Source: Candidatus Heimdallarchaeota archaeon
Lineage (GTDB): Archaea; Asgardarchaeota; Heimdallarchaeia; Heimdallarchaeales; Kariarchaeaceae
Assembly: GCA_021399405.1 (NCBI GenBank)
Contig: JAAFKL010000401.1
Location: 1-27,170, forward strand
Direction: 5' to 3'
Length of the DNA: 27,170 bases
Shown: positions 8,342 to 15,716 of the stretch, in pieces
How positions within the stretch are numbered: the first letter of the stretch is position 1
Layout: each line of letters opens with the position of its first letter
Notes under the pieces: model-generated
Databases searched by the model: none
The model's input: the letters and a program-made list of their open reading frames with translations, nothing else
What the model was told of the DNA's origin: nothing
Program-made: the position numbers and the translations under genes

Positions 8342-8352
8342 TTTTCCTTTTT
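8342..8352 (+). terminator. T-rich candidate terminator after the LRR gene
   Basis: Two T clusters follow the LRR stop codon by about 14 nt, and a run of eight T lies further on at 8436-8443. Oligo-T tracts act as terminators in archaea. This is based on composition only. The rest of the 170-bp gap shows no gene. Confidence 0.3.
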
Positions 8353-8498
8353 GACAAAAATGGTATTAGAATTTTTAGAATTGTTATCATATTTTCAAAA
8401 TTATTAGTTCTCCATATAGAATTTAACCCTAACCTTTTTTTTAAAATGATCTAGATTATCTTTCAGTCAATCTAATTTGGCGAATTTTTGGTGAATGA

Positions 8499-9350
8499 AT
8501 GGCTAAGTCATATACAATTCATAGTCATAAGGGTGGATCTGGTAAAACCATGTTATGTATCAATATGGCAACTTATCTAGCTAAAATGGGGAAAAGGGTA
8601 GTTGTGTTAGATTTAGATCTGAATGCACCAAGTTTGCAAACTTATGCCCCCAACCGTGAAGAATCTACCATAAATGAAATATTTTTGAACAATGCAGATC
8701 CTGAAAAAGTGATTTTCGATGCTACTTATTTATTAGGTGACGTTCCAGGAAAATTATATCTTGGGTTAGCAGATATTAATGGAGACGTTATTTCTCAAAT
8801 GGGGCAAAGAAGTAAAGACGATCTTCTAAAAGATCTTTACATTCTCATGGGGTTAATTAGAAATAAGTTACCAAATGAACCTTGGTATGCAGATTACATC
8901 TTGGTAGATACGCCTCCTGGATTATCAACTTTGTCAATAAATGGTGTTGCTGCAACAGAAGAGCTTATTCTGTTACTAAAAATTGTCAATGCTGATATTG
9001 AGGGGACCCGTCATTTTCTTAAAACCATCCATAAAGCCTTGAGACCGACAACTCATATGATTGTGAATCAAGTTCCAAAAGTATTTATCGATGAAGGTGG
9101 TAAGGAAAAAACTGAAGAGTTGTTGGATAAACGGATAACGGGGCCAATTGGGAGGGCTAACATCAATTTTTCAGGCGTAATCACAACGAATGAGATGTTA
9201 ATCAATAAAGAACTCGATTATGCATTCAAAGCATTTACCAATGCTATGGATGCCGTCAGACGCCCAATTCATCTAATGGATAAAGAAAATGTCCAATTCA
9301 TTAAAGATTTTGAAGAAATCGTGAAATCGGTTATGGGCGAAGATAAATGA
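8499..9350 (+). CDS. MinD/ParA-like deviant Walker A ATPase
   Basis: A 283-residue P-loop ATPase of the SIMIBI MinD/ParA group. It shows the deviant Walker A KGGSGKT (11-17) with signature lysine K11, the switch I LDLDLNAPS (37-45) with D38 and D40, and the Walker B/switch II YILVDTPPG (133-141). N190 in VNQVPK fits the adenine-binding position. These proteins dimerise around ATP and position or activate partners. The usual C-terminal MinD membrane helix is not clear; the tail (about 268-283) is only weakly amphipathic. Its stop overlaps the next gene's start (ATGA, 9347-9350), implying coupled translation with the longin-like/winged-helix protein, probably its functional partner. No parB, minC/minE or chromosome-origin gene is nearby, so a standard partitioning role is not supported. 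A weak GGTGA lies before the ATG; an alternative ATG at 8495 is out of frame. Confidence 0.87.
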   Translation: MAKSYTIHSHKGGSGKTMLCINMATYLAKMGKRVVVLDLDLNAPSLQTYAPNREESTINEIFLNNADPEKVIFDATYLLGDVPGKLYLGLADINGDVISQMGQRSKDDLLKDLYILMGLIRNKLPNEPWYADYILVDTPPGLSTLSINGVAATEELILLLKIVNADIEGTRHFLKTIHKALRPTTHMIVNQVPKVFIDEGGKEKTEELLDKRITGPIGRANINFSGVITTNEMLINKELDYAFKAFTNAMDAVRRPIHLMDKENVQFIKDFEEIVKSVMGEDK

Positions 9351-9961
9351 GAATTTTTGCTGTTTACGTAATTAATGAAAACGGATTATGTTTGTATAAT
9401 CAATCTTTCACTGCAGAGGCACCTCCTTACTCTTTAATTACTGGACTTCTGACGGCAATGCAGAATTTTGTTCTCGAGGTTACAGGAAGTTATCCTACTG
9501 ATTTGAGTGCAGGGTCCTTTACTTTCCATATGGAAAAATGGGGTCCATTGACCATTGTATTAACCACTTCAAATCAAAAAGTTCCCATTCCCACTTTATC
9601 TGATCTGGGAATTCGATTCCTCAATCGTTTTGGTGATAAAGTTGAGAATTGGAAGGGAAGGGTTTCCGAATTTGAAGATTTTGAAATAGACGTGAAAGAT
9701 ATTCTAGGTTCCAGTAGGATTCAACAACGAGTCGACCCTAAAACTCCAATGACTTCTCTTGCATTGTTATCTTTAGATCCAGATTTGCAGAAAGTAGCAC
9801 AAACTATTATACAGGTTGGTGAAGCTTCTTCACATGCATTGGCAAAGCTAACCGATCAAAATGAATATGTTACTCGATTACAATGTGAAGAATTGGTAAA
9901 AATGGGGCACCTCGGAAGAATATATAGTGATGAAGAAGAATTTATTTATTTTACTAGATAG
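9347..9961 (+). CDS. longin/roadblock-like domain with C-terminal winged helix (partner of the MinD-like ATPase)
   Basis: A 204-residue protein. Residues 1-120 show the order strand-turn-strand (RIFAVYVINENGLCLYNQ), helix (about 30-46), strands (SFTFHMEKWG, LTIVLTTS) and helix, which matches longin/roadblock folds. Residues about 138-203 read as a winged helix: helix from DPDLQKVAQTIIQ, a middle helix, a recognition-type helix ending LVKMGHLG, then a wing IYSDEEEFIYFT. It aligns over its whole length with the protein at 20423-21070 (shared patterns: AVY at the N-terminus, YH/FH before the G-turn, the -RFxxF- segment and the wing). The start overlaps the stop of the MinD-like gene. Longin/roadblock domains often bind GTPases, and Asgard archaea have many; pairing with a MinD-type ATPase is unusual. 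The fold is inferred by eye. Confidence 0.7.
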   Translation: MRIFAVYVINENGLCLYNQSFTAEAPPYSLITGLLTAMQNFVLEVTGSYPTDLSAGSFTFHMEKWGPLTIVLTTSNQKVPIPTLSDLGIRFLNRFGDKVENWKGRVSEFEDFEIDVKDILGSSRIQQRVDPKTPMTSLALLSLDPDLQKVAQTIIQVGEASSHALAKLTDQNEYVTRLQCEELVKMGHLGRIYSDEEEFIYFTR

Positions 9962-10040
9962 TACTATTTCATAATAATATTAATTCTATAGTTCTGTAAC
10001 CATCCGTAAATTAATCTAATCATAGTATGTTAGATATATC

Positions 10041-10649
10041 ATGGCGAGTTTTGTCATTGATTTAATGACTACAGCTGGAGTAATGTTAGTCGCTGAATTC
10101 GCTGACAAAACAAATTTACTCGCTCTTTCTCTTATGGGGAAATCTAAACAACCATACACAGTAGCACTTGGAGGCCTACTCGGCATTACCTTTGTTACAT
10201 TGATTGGTGTGTTACTCGGAGGATTAATTGTTGAGGTAATTCCAATTGATTATGTTCCAATACTTACTGGCTTGCTTTTTGTATGGATTGGGATTGCAGA
10301 ATTAAGAAATGATGAAGAAACTGAAGAAATTGAAATTGATAATATTAATGAAAATTCTGGATTTGATAATAGATTTAATGTGATGAAAAAAAGTTTCGTG
10401 TTAATCGGATTGGCTGAATTTGGTGATAAAAGCCAAATTTTTGTGATTGGACGTTCGTTAGAAGGTAATCCTCTTGCCATATTTTTGGGAGCAGTAATTG
10501 GAATGGGAATAATAATGTTAGTAACTGCTATATTTGATGAAAAATTAATCGAGAGATTTCCTGAGGATTTGATTCATAAAATTGCAAATTATGGATTTGT
10601 CATAGTTGGAATTTTATTGATTATCAATGGATTAACTACTATAAATTGA
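10041..10649 (+). CDS. TMEM165/GDT1 (UPF0016) family cation transporter
   Basis: A 202-residue membrane protein with two related halves of three helices each. The family signature E-x-G-D-[KR]-[ST] appears twice: EFADKT (19-24), with alanine for the usual glycine, and EFGDKS (126-131). An acidic hydrophilic linker (about 90-112) joins the halves. Known members (human TMEM165, yeast Gdt1, bacterial MneA/Mnx) move Mn2+ or Ca2+, probably in exchange for H+. Here it would sit in the cell membrane and probably export manganese or calcium. It follows the longin gene by 79 nt and precedes the MFS gene by 96 nt on the same strand. No metal riboswitch or metal-regulator operator was recognised upstream. 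Confidence 0.9.
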   Translation: MASFVIDLMTTAGVMLVAEFADKTNLLALSLMGKSKQPYTVALGGLLGITFVTLIGVLLGGLIVEVIPIDYVPILTGLLFVWIGIAELRNDEETEEIEIDNINENSGFDNRFNVMKKSFVLIGLAEFGDKSQIFVIGRSLEGNPLAIFLGAVIGMGIIMLVTAIFDEKLIERFPEDLIHKIANYGFVIVGILLIINGLTTIN

Positions 10650-10745
10650 ATTAAACCATTTCTCAACAATTCTACTAATTACCTCACGTACGGAATTGAC
10701 TAGAAAGGTAAATAAAACCTTGATTGCGATGTTCAATGTTGAATT

Positions 10746-12230
10746 ATGGCAACATCTGAAAATCCTGAAAAACTAAACACCACGTATCGCATTTCGGAAG
10801 AACCTTGGTATAATCGAAATGTAAAGAAATGGGTATCCTATGATTTGGGTAATACTATTTTTTCAATGGTTGTTGTATCATTAACAATTACACCTCTAAT
10901 ATACATTATGTATTTCGAGCAACTGGGGGATGGTAAAGACGCAATTAACAGTGGTAATTTTGCAATTGCAGTTACTTTATTTGTTGGAAACGTCATAATG
11001 GCCTTTACTTCACCATTCTTGGGGGCTTACTCAGATCATTTAAAACAACGAAATGGGTTGTTGATGAAATTATCAATCGTTTGTATCCTTCTAATGGCTT
11101 CACTTGTCATTTCTGCGTATACATCAAATATCATTATCATTTTGGTCATTTTTCTTTTTGCTAACCTATTTTATCAAATGGGATTAGTGGTGTATGATGC
11201 TACTTTACCTTTTATAACTGATGAAGACAAGCTCAGTAAAGTTTCAGGTTATGGTGTTGCAGTAGGTTATTTTGGGTCATTTATTGGGATAGCAATTGGT
11301 TTTGCACTAATTCCATTTTATGGTGACTTTTTTGCTGATGATACATTCGAATTTGACGATGGTTCTATTGGTCCAAAATTCACAAAAGGTTACATTCCAT
11401 ACGTTTTCCCTATAGCTGCTTTTATGTTTCTTTTATTTGCCTTACCAATGTTTACTCTAAAAGAAAAGCCGAGAACAACTCCGACTAAATCTAAAGATAC
11501 AATTAGAGCAGAAGTGGTTGATCAGGTGAAAACCACAGGTAGAGAAGTTTATAATTATCGTAGTATGAAATGGTTCCTCCTTGGCTGGCTAATATTTGTT
11601 GATGCTGCAAATACCGTAATTACATTCATGACTCCAATGGTGCAAGTTGGGCTTGAATTTGGTGAAGGTTCCACTGTCTTAATCGTTTTAGGAATAGGTA
11701 TTGCTTCAGCAGTAGCGTTTACTTATCCTGTTGGAATTTATGTGGATAAGAATGGGCCAAAAAAAGGATTAACATTAATAACTATTTTATGGCTCACAGC
11801 ACTGGTAATCGCTTTATTGACGAATTTATCAACTGATGCTTTATCCACTCCCTCGTGGTTAGTCTATATTTTTCCAATAATTCTAGGACCTGGTTTGGGA
11901 GGTACTTGGGTAGTTCAACGAGCTTTCGTAACAGAACTCGCACCACCCGATAAAGTTGGCAATTACTTTGGTTTCTCTAACATATTTGGAAGGATTTCTG
12001 CAGCGTTTGGCCCATTTATTTGGTTTGCATCTGTGAAAATACTAAGTGATTTTGTTGATTATTCAATTGAAATGTCAACTAGAATTTCCATTGCTGTATT
12101 AGGTGTTTTAATGATAATAGGGTATATAATTCTACAAAAAGTAGTCGATGTTCATGAATATTATGTCGATGGAGCAAAGGCAACAGGACATGATACCTGG
12201 GAAAAAGATGGTAAACAGGTTTACCCCTAA
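10746..12230 (+). CDS. MFS transporter, Atg22/UMF1-like
   Basis: A 494-residue polytopic protein with about 12 hydrophobic segments. The N-terminal WVSYDLGNTIFS (29-40) is the hallmark of the Atg22/UMF1 group of the major facilitator superfamily. A motif A-like loop GAYSDHLKQRNG (93-104) joins helices 2 and 3, and a large loop lies around residues 195-215. A cytoplasmic loop rich in Lys/Arg/Thr (about 238-262) separates the two six-helix halves. Yeast Atg22 exports amino acids from the vacuole. Prokaryotic members have no settled substrate, so amino-acid or solute efflux is only a possibility. The gene stands alone, converging on the fixB gene with a gap of 37 nt. A TATA-like GTAAATAAAA lies about 30 nt before the ATG. 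Confidence 0.85.
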   Translation: MATSENPEKLNTTYRISEEPWYNRNVKKWVSYDLGNTIFSMVVVSLTITPLIYIMYFEQLGDGKDAINSGNFAIAVTLFVGNVIMAFTSPFLGAYSDHLKQRNGLLMKLSIVCILLMASLVISAYTSNIIIILVIFLFANLFYQMGLVVYDATLPFITDEDKLSKVSGYGVAVGYFGSFIGIAIGFALIPFYGDFFADDTFEFDDGSIGPKFTKGYIPYVFPIAAFMFLLFALPMFTLKEKPRTTPTKSKDTIRAEVVDQVKTTGREVYNYRSMKWFLLGWLIFVDAANTVITFMTPMVQVGLEFGEGSTVLIVLGIGIASAVAFTYPVGIYVDKNGPKKGLTLITILWLTALVIALLTNLSTDALSTPSWLVYIFPIILGPGLGGTWVVQRAFVTELAPPDKVGNYFGFSNIFGRISAAFGPFIWFASVKILSDFVDYSIEMSTRISIAVLGVLMIIGYIILQKVVDVHEYYVDGAKATGHDTWEKDGKQVYP

Positions 12231-12267
12231 GTTCAACAATTTAATGTACTAATATAATTCAAGATAT

Positions 12268-13392
12268 TTATTCCAATGGAAACCTAAATCCAGATTTTAT
12301 TTTTTCAATCAATGGAGGAATTGCGTCTTGATAATCTGCTACAATACCATAGTCTGTATGATCAAAGATTTTTGCTTTCGAATCTTTATTTATGGCAATA
12401 ATTGTTTTGGAATCTTTCATCCCTGCGATATGTTGTATTGCTCCAGAGATACCTACGGCAATATATATTTGAGGTCTTACAGTTTTTCCCGTCTGTCCAA
12501 TTTGGTGTTTATATTCAATGTAGCCAGCATCAACGGCGGCACGAGAAGCACCTACTTCTGCAATTTGATCATTTGAACGAATTAAATCAACTAGTTCTCG
12601 TAACATTGAAAATCCCTCTTTACCAATTCCGAGTCCACCTGAGACAATTATGTCTGCTTTTGATAAATCCAATGTTTCTTTGCTCTGAGTTGTTTCTAAC
12701 ACCTTCACAGCAAAATCTCCTTCAGCCCAGTTTGGAGTAAAATCAATAATTTCACCGTTTCTCGATGTGTCTGATTTTAATGCTCTAAAAACTCCAGGTC
12801 TTGCTGTAGTCAATGTTGGATAATTCCATGGACCAATTATGGTTGCTAATTTACTCTCTCCAAATGAAGGTCGAATCATTTTGAATGCTTTAGCAAACCT
12901 TTGATTCTTACGTTTATTTGCATAATATCCAATGTCAAGTTCTGTACAATCTGCTGATAGACCGACATTTAATGTAGCGGCAACACGAGGTGCTAAATCC
13001 CTTCCCAAAGTTGTTGCAGAGAAAATACCAATTTCTGGATTTACAGCTTTAATCACATCGATCATAGCTCGAGCAAATGGTAAAGTCTGATAATATTCTA
13101 ATCTTTCATCGTCAATTACATATACAATATTTGCACCATGGTGTATCAGAGTTTCGGCGTGACGTTTTGCTCCTTTTCCAATAATGACTGATATTATTGT
13201 TCTAGAGTCCTCATCCATTTTCTTGCCTACACGTGTAGCTTCTCCAATAATTTCCAAAGCCGCTGGTGATAGATGAGGACCATTCATTTGAGCCCAAGTG
13301 ATAATCCCCCTTGCACCATCTCGTAAATCAACATACGGAATATCTTTGTCTCGTTCAATCCTTTTTTGTAATTTGGCTTCTTCTTCACTCAT
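12268..13392 (-). CDS. fixB: electron transfer flavoprotein alpha subunit (FixB)
   Basis: ETF alpha subunit, 374 residues from the ATG at 13392. I prefer this start to the in-frame ATG at 13425 because GGAGG stands just upstream and it follows the fixA stop by one base. The N-terminal nucleotide-fold half carries SATTLGRDLAPRVAATL (125-141). The C-terminal half is the FAD domain: SGGLGIGKEGF (251-261), EVGASRAAVDAGY (279-291), GQTGKTVRPQIYIAVGISGA (299-318) and IAINKD (332-337). With FixA it binds two flavins; in FixABCX complexes one performs electron bifurcation. It would pass electrons to FixC/FixX, encoded about 2 kb upstream in the same orientation. The N-terminal extension of roughly 18 charged residues is longer than in minimal ETFs. 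Confidence 0.92.
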   Translation of the reverse strand: MSEEEAKLQKRIERDKDIPYVDLRDGARGIITWAQMNGPHLSPAALEIIGEATRVGKKMDEDSRTIISVIIGKGAKRHAETLIHHGANIVYVIDDERLEYYQTLPFARAMIDVIKAVNPEIGIFSATTLGRDLAPRVAATLNVGLSADCTELDIGYYANKRKNQRFAKAFKMIRPSFGESKLATIIGPWNYPTLTTARPGVFRALKSDTSRNGEIIDFTPNWAEGDFAVKVLETTQSKETLDLSKADIIVSGGLGIGKEGFSMLRELVDLIRSNDQIAEVGASRAAVDAGYIEYKHQIGQTGKTVRPQIYIAVGISGAIQHIAGMKDSKTIIAINKDSKAKIFDHTDYGIVADYQDAIPPLIEKIKSGFRFPLE

Positions 13393-13393
13393 G

Positions 13394-14263
13394 TTAGCTT
13401 TCCTCCTCTTTACTATTGAAAACAAGATCCTCTGTTAATTTGTCAATCCTTTCCACCATGCTCCCTGTATCGTAATATTTTGTCCCGGCATGCTCCACTA
13501 CAACATTTTTTACGCGTGAAACAACCGTGGGTGAACCTGGTAATCCCGCATGCTCTTCAGGTAAACCAATAGTAGCAATATCTACTATTACTATTTCTTT
13601 GTTCAGTGCAGACATAGAAGCGTTTAACGATGGACCACGAGGTGTGTTTGCAGTGTGAGTAACAGAAAGCATCATAGGGTACGGAACTTTCAATCTTTGA
13701 TACCCTCCTTCAATAATTCTTCTAATCTCCAAATAATTACCTTCAACCGGTTCGACATCTTCTACATAGGTTACTTGATTAAGATTGAGTCGACCTGCTA
13801 CTTGGGGTCCCACATGTGCTGTATCTCCATCTATGGTTTGTAACCCCGCAAAAATGATATCTGCCTTTCGACCCTCATCATATTTATCTCCCACATAGTT
13901 TATCAGTATAGCTAGGGCTTCTGCTGTAGCCCAGGTATCTGAACCTGCTAGTTTTCGGTCTGACAATAAAAATGCGCGGTCTGCACCTTTTCTTAAGGCT
14001 TCATTAAGTGATTGTTGAGCATTAGGTGGTCCCATCGAAACAATTGTAATTGTTCCTCCTACTTTATCTTTTAAAGCTAAAGCTTCTTCCAAAGCATTAG
14101 TACAATGAGGGTTCATTTGGGATTTTCCCGATCTATCCATCAGCCCTTCAGCAGTTGTTTTCATTGCTTTTGGTATGGGGACTTGTTTAATCATGACATA
14201 GATATTTACATCTGTCCTAGACTGACTGGAATTCTCAACAGCCTCAGATACTGCTTTTGTCAT
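13394..14263 (-). CDS. fixA: electron transfer flavoprotein beta subunit (FixA)
   Basis: ETF beta subunit, 289 residues. The first strand VMIKQVPIP (23-31) is preceded by about 18 extra polar residues. AlA/Glu-rich helices follow, then GLQTIDGDTAHVGPQ (140-154), the conserved segment near the flavin/nucleotide of bifurcating-type EtfB proteins. The C-terminal arm (about 205-289) that wraps FixB is present. The fixB gene starts one base after the stop. A TATA-like element lies only about 28 nt before the ATG, so the mRNA may be leaderless even though fixC and fixX lie upstream on the same strand. Expected reaction: oxidise NADH (or another donor) and split the electrons between ferredoxin/flavodoxin and the FixCX quinone branch. 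The donor cannot be read from the sequence. Confidence 0.92.
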   Translation of the reverse strand: MTKAVSEAVENSSQSRTDVNIYVMIKQVPIPKAMKTTAEGLMDRSGKSQMNPHCTNALEEALALKDKVGGTITIVSMGPPNAQQSLNEALRKGADRAFLLSDRKLAGSDTWATAEALAILINYVGDKYDEGRKADIIFAGLQTIDGDTAHVGPQVAGRLNLNQVTYVEDVEPVEGNYLEIRRIIEGGYQRLKVPYPMMLSVTHTANTPRGPSLNASMSALNKEIVIVDIATIGLPEEHAGLPGSPTVVSRVKNVVVEHAGTKYYDTGSMVERIDKLTEDLVFNSKEEES

Positions 14264-14286
14264 TTATAATTTCCAAATTATGATAC

Positions 14287-14295
14287 AATATATAT
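14287..14295 (-). promoter_or_regulatory. putative TATA box of fixAB
   Basis: ATATATATT on the minus strand is centred about 28 nt before the fixA ATG at 14263. That distance predicts transcription starting at or next to the start codon, a leaderless message, and separate expression of fixAB from fixCX. Confidence 0.42.
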
Positions 14296-14347
14296 CTTAA
14301 TACTTACCTATTATCGTTGTATTTACAATTTTTATCGTTTTAATGGA

Positions 14348-15280
14348 TTAAAATGATAGGTTTACAGGTTTTCCTTCTCTAGCAGATTTTAATGCTGCTT
14401 CAGCGATTTTAGTCACATTAACCGCATCAGTAGCTGAAACCAATGTTTTAGAAGAATTATTAATCGCCGTGACAAAATTTTTAATTTCAAGAAGCAGGGG
14501 CTCCTCGATCTCTTTCTTGGGCATGAAAGCTCCATCTGCAGTATCAATCTTAATTTCTTGCGTAATAAAATCTGAAGATATAATTCCCTCTGTTAGTACT
14601 GCATTAAATTTTCTAACACGTGTTGGAGTAATCCAATTTGCAGAAATTAGGGCAGCGTGATTATCCTTGAACCCTAACATGATCGTTGCAAAGTCTTCAT
14701 GTGTGTGTTTGATCCTACCTGCTCTTGCAAAAACCACTTCAGGTAAATCATCAAATAAATAAAGAGCTGTATCAATATCATGGACGCAAGTATCAAAAAT
14801 TATTCCAACATCTTTGATATGTAACGGTGCTCGATTTTCACGATGAAACTCAAGCATTAAGAGATCTCCATAGGTTTTTTTCTTCACAAAATCTTTCACA
14901 TAAGACACTGCTGGATTGAATCTCTCAATATAACCACATGTGAGAACTACATTTTTATCTATTGCTAACTTTGCCAATTCTTCTCCTCTTATCGAATCAT
15001 AAGTTAACGGCTTTTCTACAAATACATGTTTCCCACTCTCGATGAATTGTTTAGCGATTTCGAAATGGGTGACTGTAGGGGTACAAACAAAGACACCTTT
15101 GAATTCCTCTTTTTCAATCAAATCATCAATTGAAGTATAATAATTTACTCCATATTGGTTTCCAAATTCTTTAGCTCTATTTTGATCTGTGTCACATACA
15201 GCTGCTAATTCGCCAATTTGGGATAAAACTCTAGTGTGATTTTTCCCCCAACCTCCTACACCGACAATTGCAATACTCAT
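14348..15280 (-). CDS. Gfo/Idh/MocA family NAD(P)-dependent sugar dehydrogenase
   Basis: A 310-residue oxidoreductase. The N-terminal Rossmann fold has GVGGWGKNH (7-15); the conserved EKPL (89-92) carries the catalytic lysine K90; CGYIERFNPAV (115-125) follows. Residues H167, D168 and D170 (CVHDIDTAL) supply the likely substrate site of the C-terminal alpha/beta domain. The Y-I-E-R-F-N-P-A motif is common in UDP-N-acetylglucosamine 3-dehydrogenase-like members, so a nucleotide-sugar substrate for surface glycans is plausible but unproven. It sits between fixX and fixA (gaps of 142 and 84 nt) with no obvious link to electron bifurcation; its NAD(P)H chemistry does not by itself make it part of the complex. 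The length and start are normal for the family. Confidence 0.85.
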   Translation of the reverse strand: MSIAIVGVGGWGKNHTRVLSQIGELAAVCDTDQNRAKEFGNQYGVNYYTSIDDLIEKEEFKGVFVCTPTVTHFEIAKQFIESGKHVFVEKPLTYDSIRGEELAKLAIDKNVVLTCGYIERFNPAVSYVKDFVKKKTYGDLLMLEFHRENRAPLHIKDVGIIFDTCVHDIDTALYLFDDLPEVVFARAGRIKHTHEDFATIMLGFKDNHAALISANWITPTRVRKFNAVLTEGIISSDFITQEIKIDTADGAFMPKKEIEEPLLLEIKNFVTAINNSSKTLVSATDAVNVTKIAEAALKSAREGKPVNLSF

Positions 15281-15333
15281 GACAATTGATTTTCGCTGAT
15301 CTGCATTTTTGAAGTTTTGTTTCTAAACAAGAT

Positions 15334-15349
15334 GTATAATTGTTTATAC
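15334..15349. promoter_or_regulatory. 16-bp palindrome upstream of the Gfo/Idh gene
   Basis: GTATAA, four bases, TTATAC form a perfect inverted repeat in the 142-bp gap between fixX and the dehydrogenase, about 55 nt before the ATG at 15280. It contains a TATAA core and could be a promoter element or an operator. The AT-rich content makes chance occurrence quite possible. Confidence 0.3.
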
Positions 15350-15422
15350 TATAATTTTGATCAAGAATAATCTGGATCGGTCGATAATTTATTCTGCGCT
15401 GAAACTCGATTAGACTATGATT

Positions 15423-15716
15423 TCAACCAGAATTGTACTTTACTCCATATGAGCCTCGAGGGTTAGTCCAAGAAACAGCACCTTGATCACACATAATATC
15501 GCATGTTCCACACTCAACACAATCTTCATATTGAAATCTCATATTGCCGTCATAAAAAATGAAACATCTTGTAGGACATCCAGCAATACATAATTGATGA
15601 GGACAATCATTACAGATTGATGTCTCAACAACTATATGCGCATGGTCATGAGAATCATTAGTCCAGCTAGTAATCCCTAATTTATTTTTGATATCAAAAT
15701 CTTGTAATCTTTTCAT
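15423..15716 (-). CDS. fixX: ferredoxin-like protein FixX
   Basis: A 97-residue ferredoxin-like protein with nine cysteines: C35, C38, C43, C47, C51, C66, C69, C72 and C76. The pattern includes CxxC, CIAGCP and C66-x2-C69-x2-C72-x3-C76, enough for up to two [4Fe-4S] clusters. The usual proline after the last cysteine is replaced by Asp (C76-D77). Length and motif order match FixX/ETF-QO C-terminal ferredoxins. The ATG overlaps the fixC stop by four bases (ATGA on the minus strand), as expected for tightly paired subunits. It should relay electrons between FixAB and the FixC flavin at the membrane. The N-terminal 30 residues are family-typical lead-in sequence. Confidence 0.92.
   Translation of the reverse strand: MKRLQDFDIKNKLGITSWTNDSHDHAHIVVETSICNDCPHQLCIAGCPTRCFIFYDGNMRFQYEDCVECGTCDIMCDQGAVSWTNPRGSYGVKYNSG

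Noticed and set aside
8499..9350. MinD-like ATPase as chromosome partitioning ParA
   Set aside because: No parB-like gene, centromere-like repeats or origin features were seen nearby.
12402..12740. 112-residue plus-strand ORF inside fixB
   Set aside because: It is fully antisense to a well-supported ETF alpha gene and its translation shows no family features.
13393..13425. Longer fixB start (MFSIVKRRKAN)
   Set aside because: It would overlap fixA by 32 bases, while the ATG at 13392 has GGAGG upstream and abuts the fixA stop.
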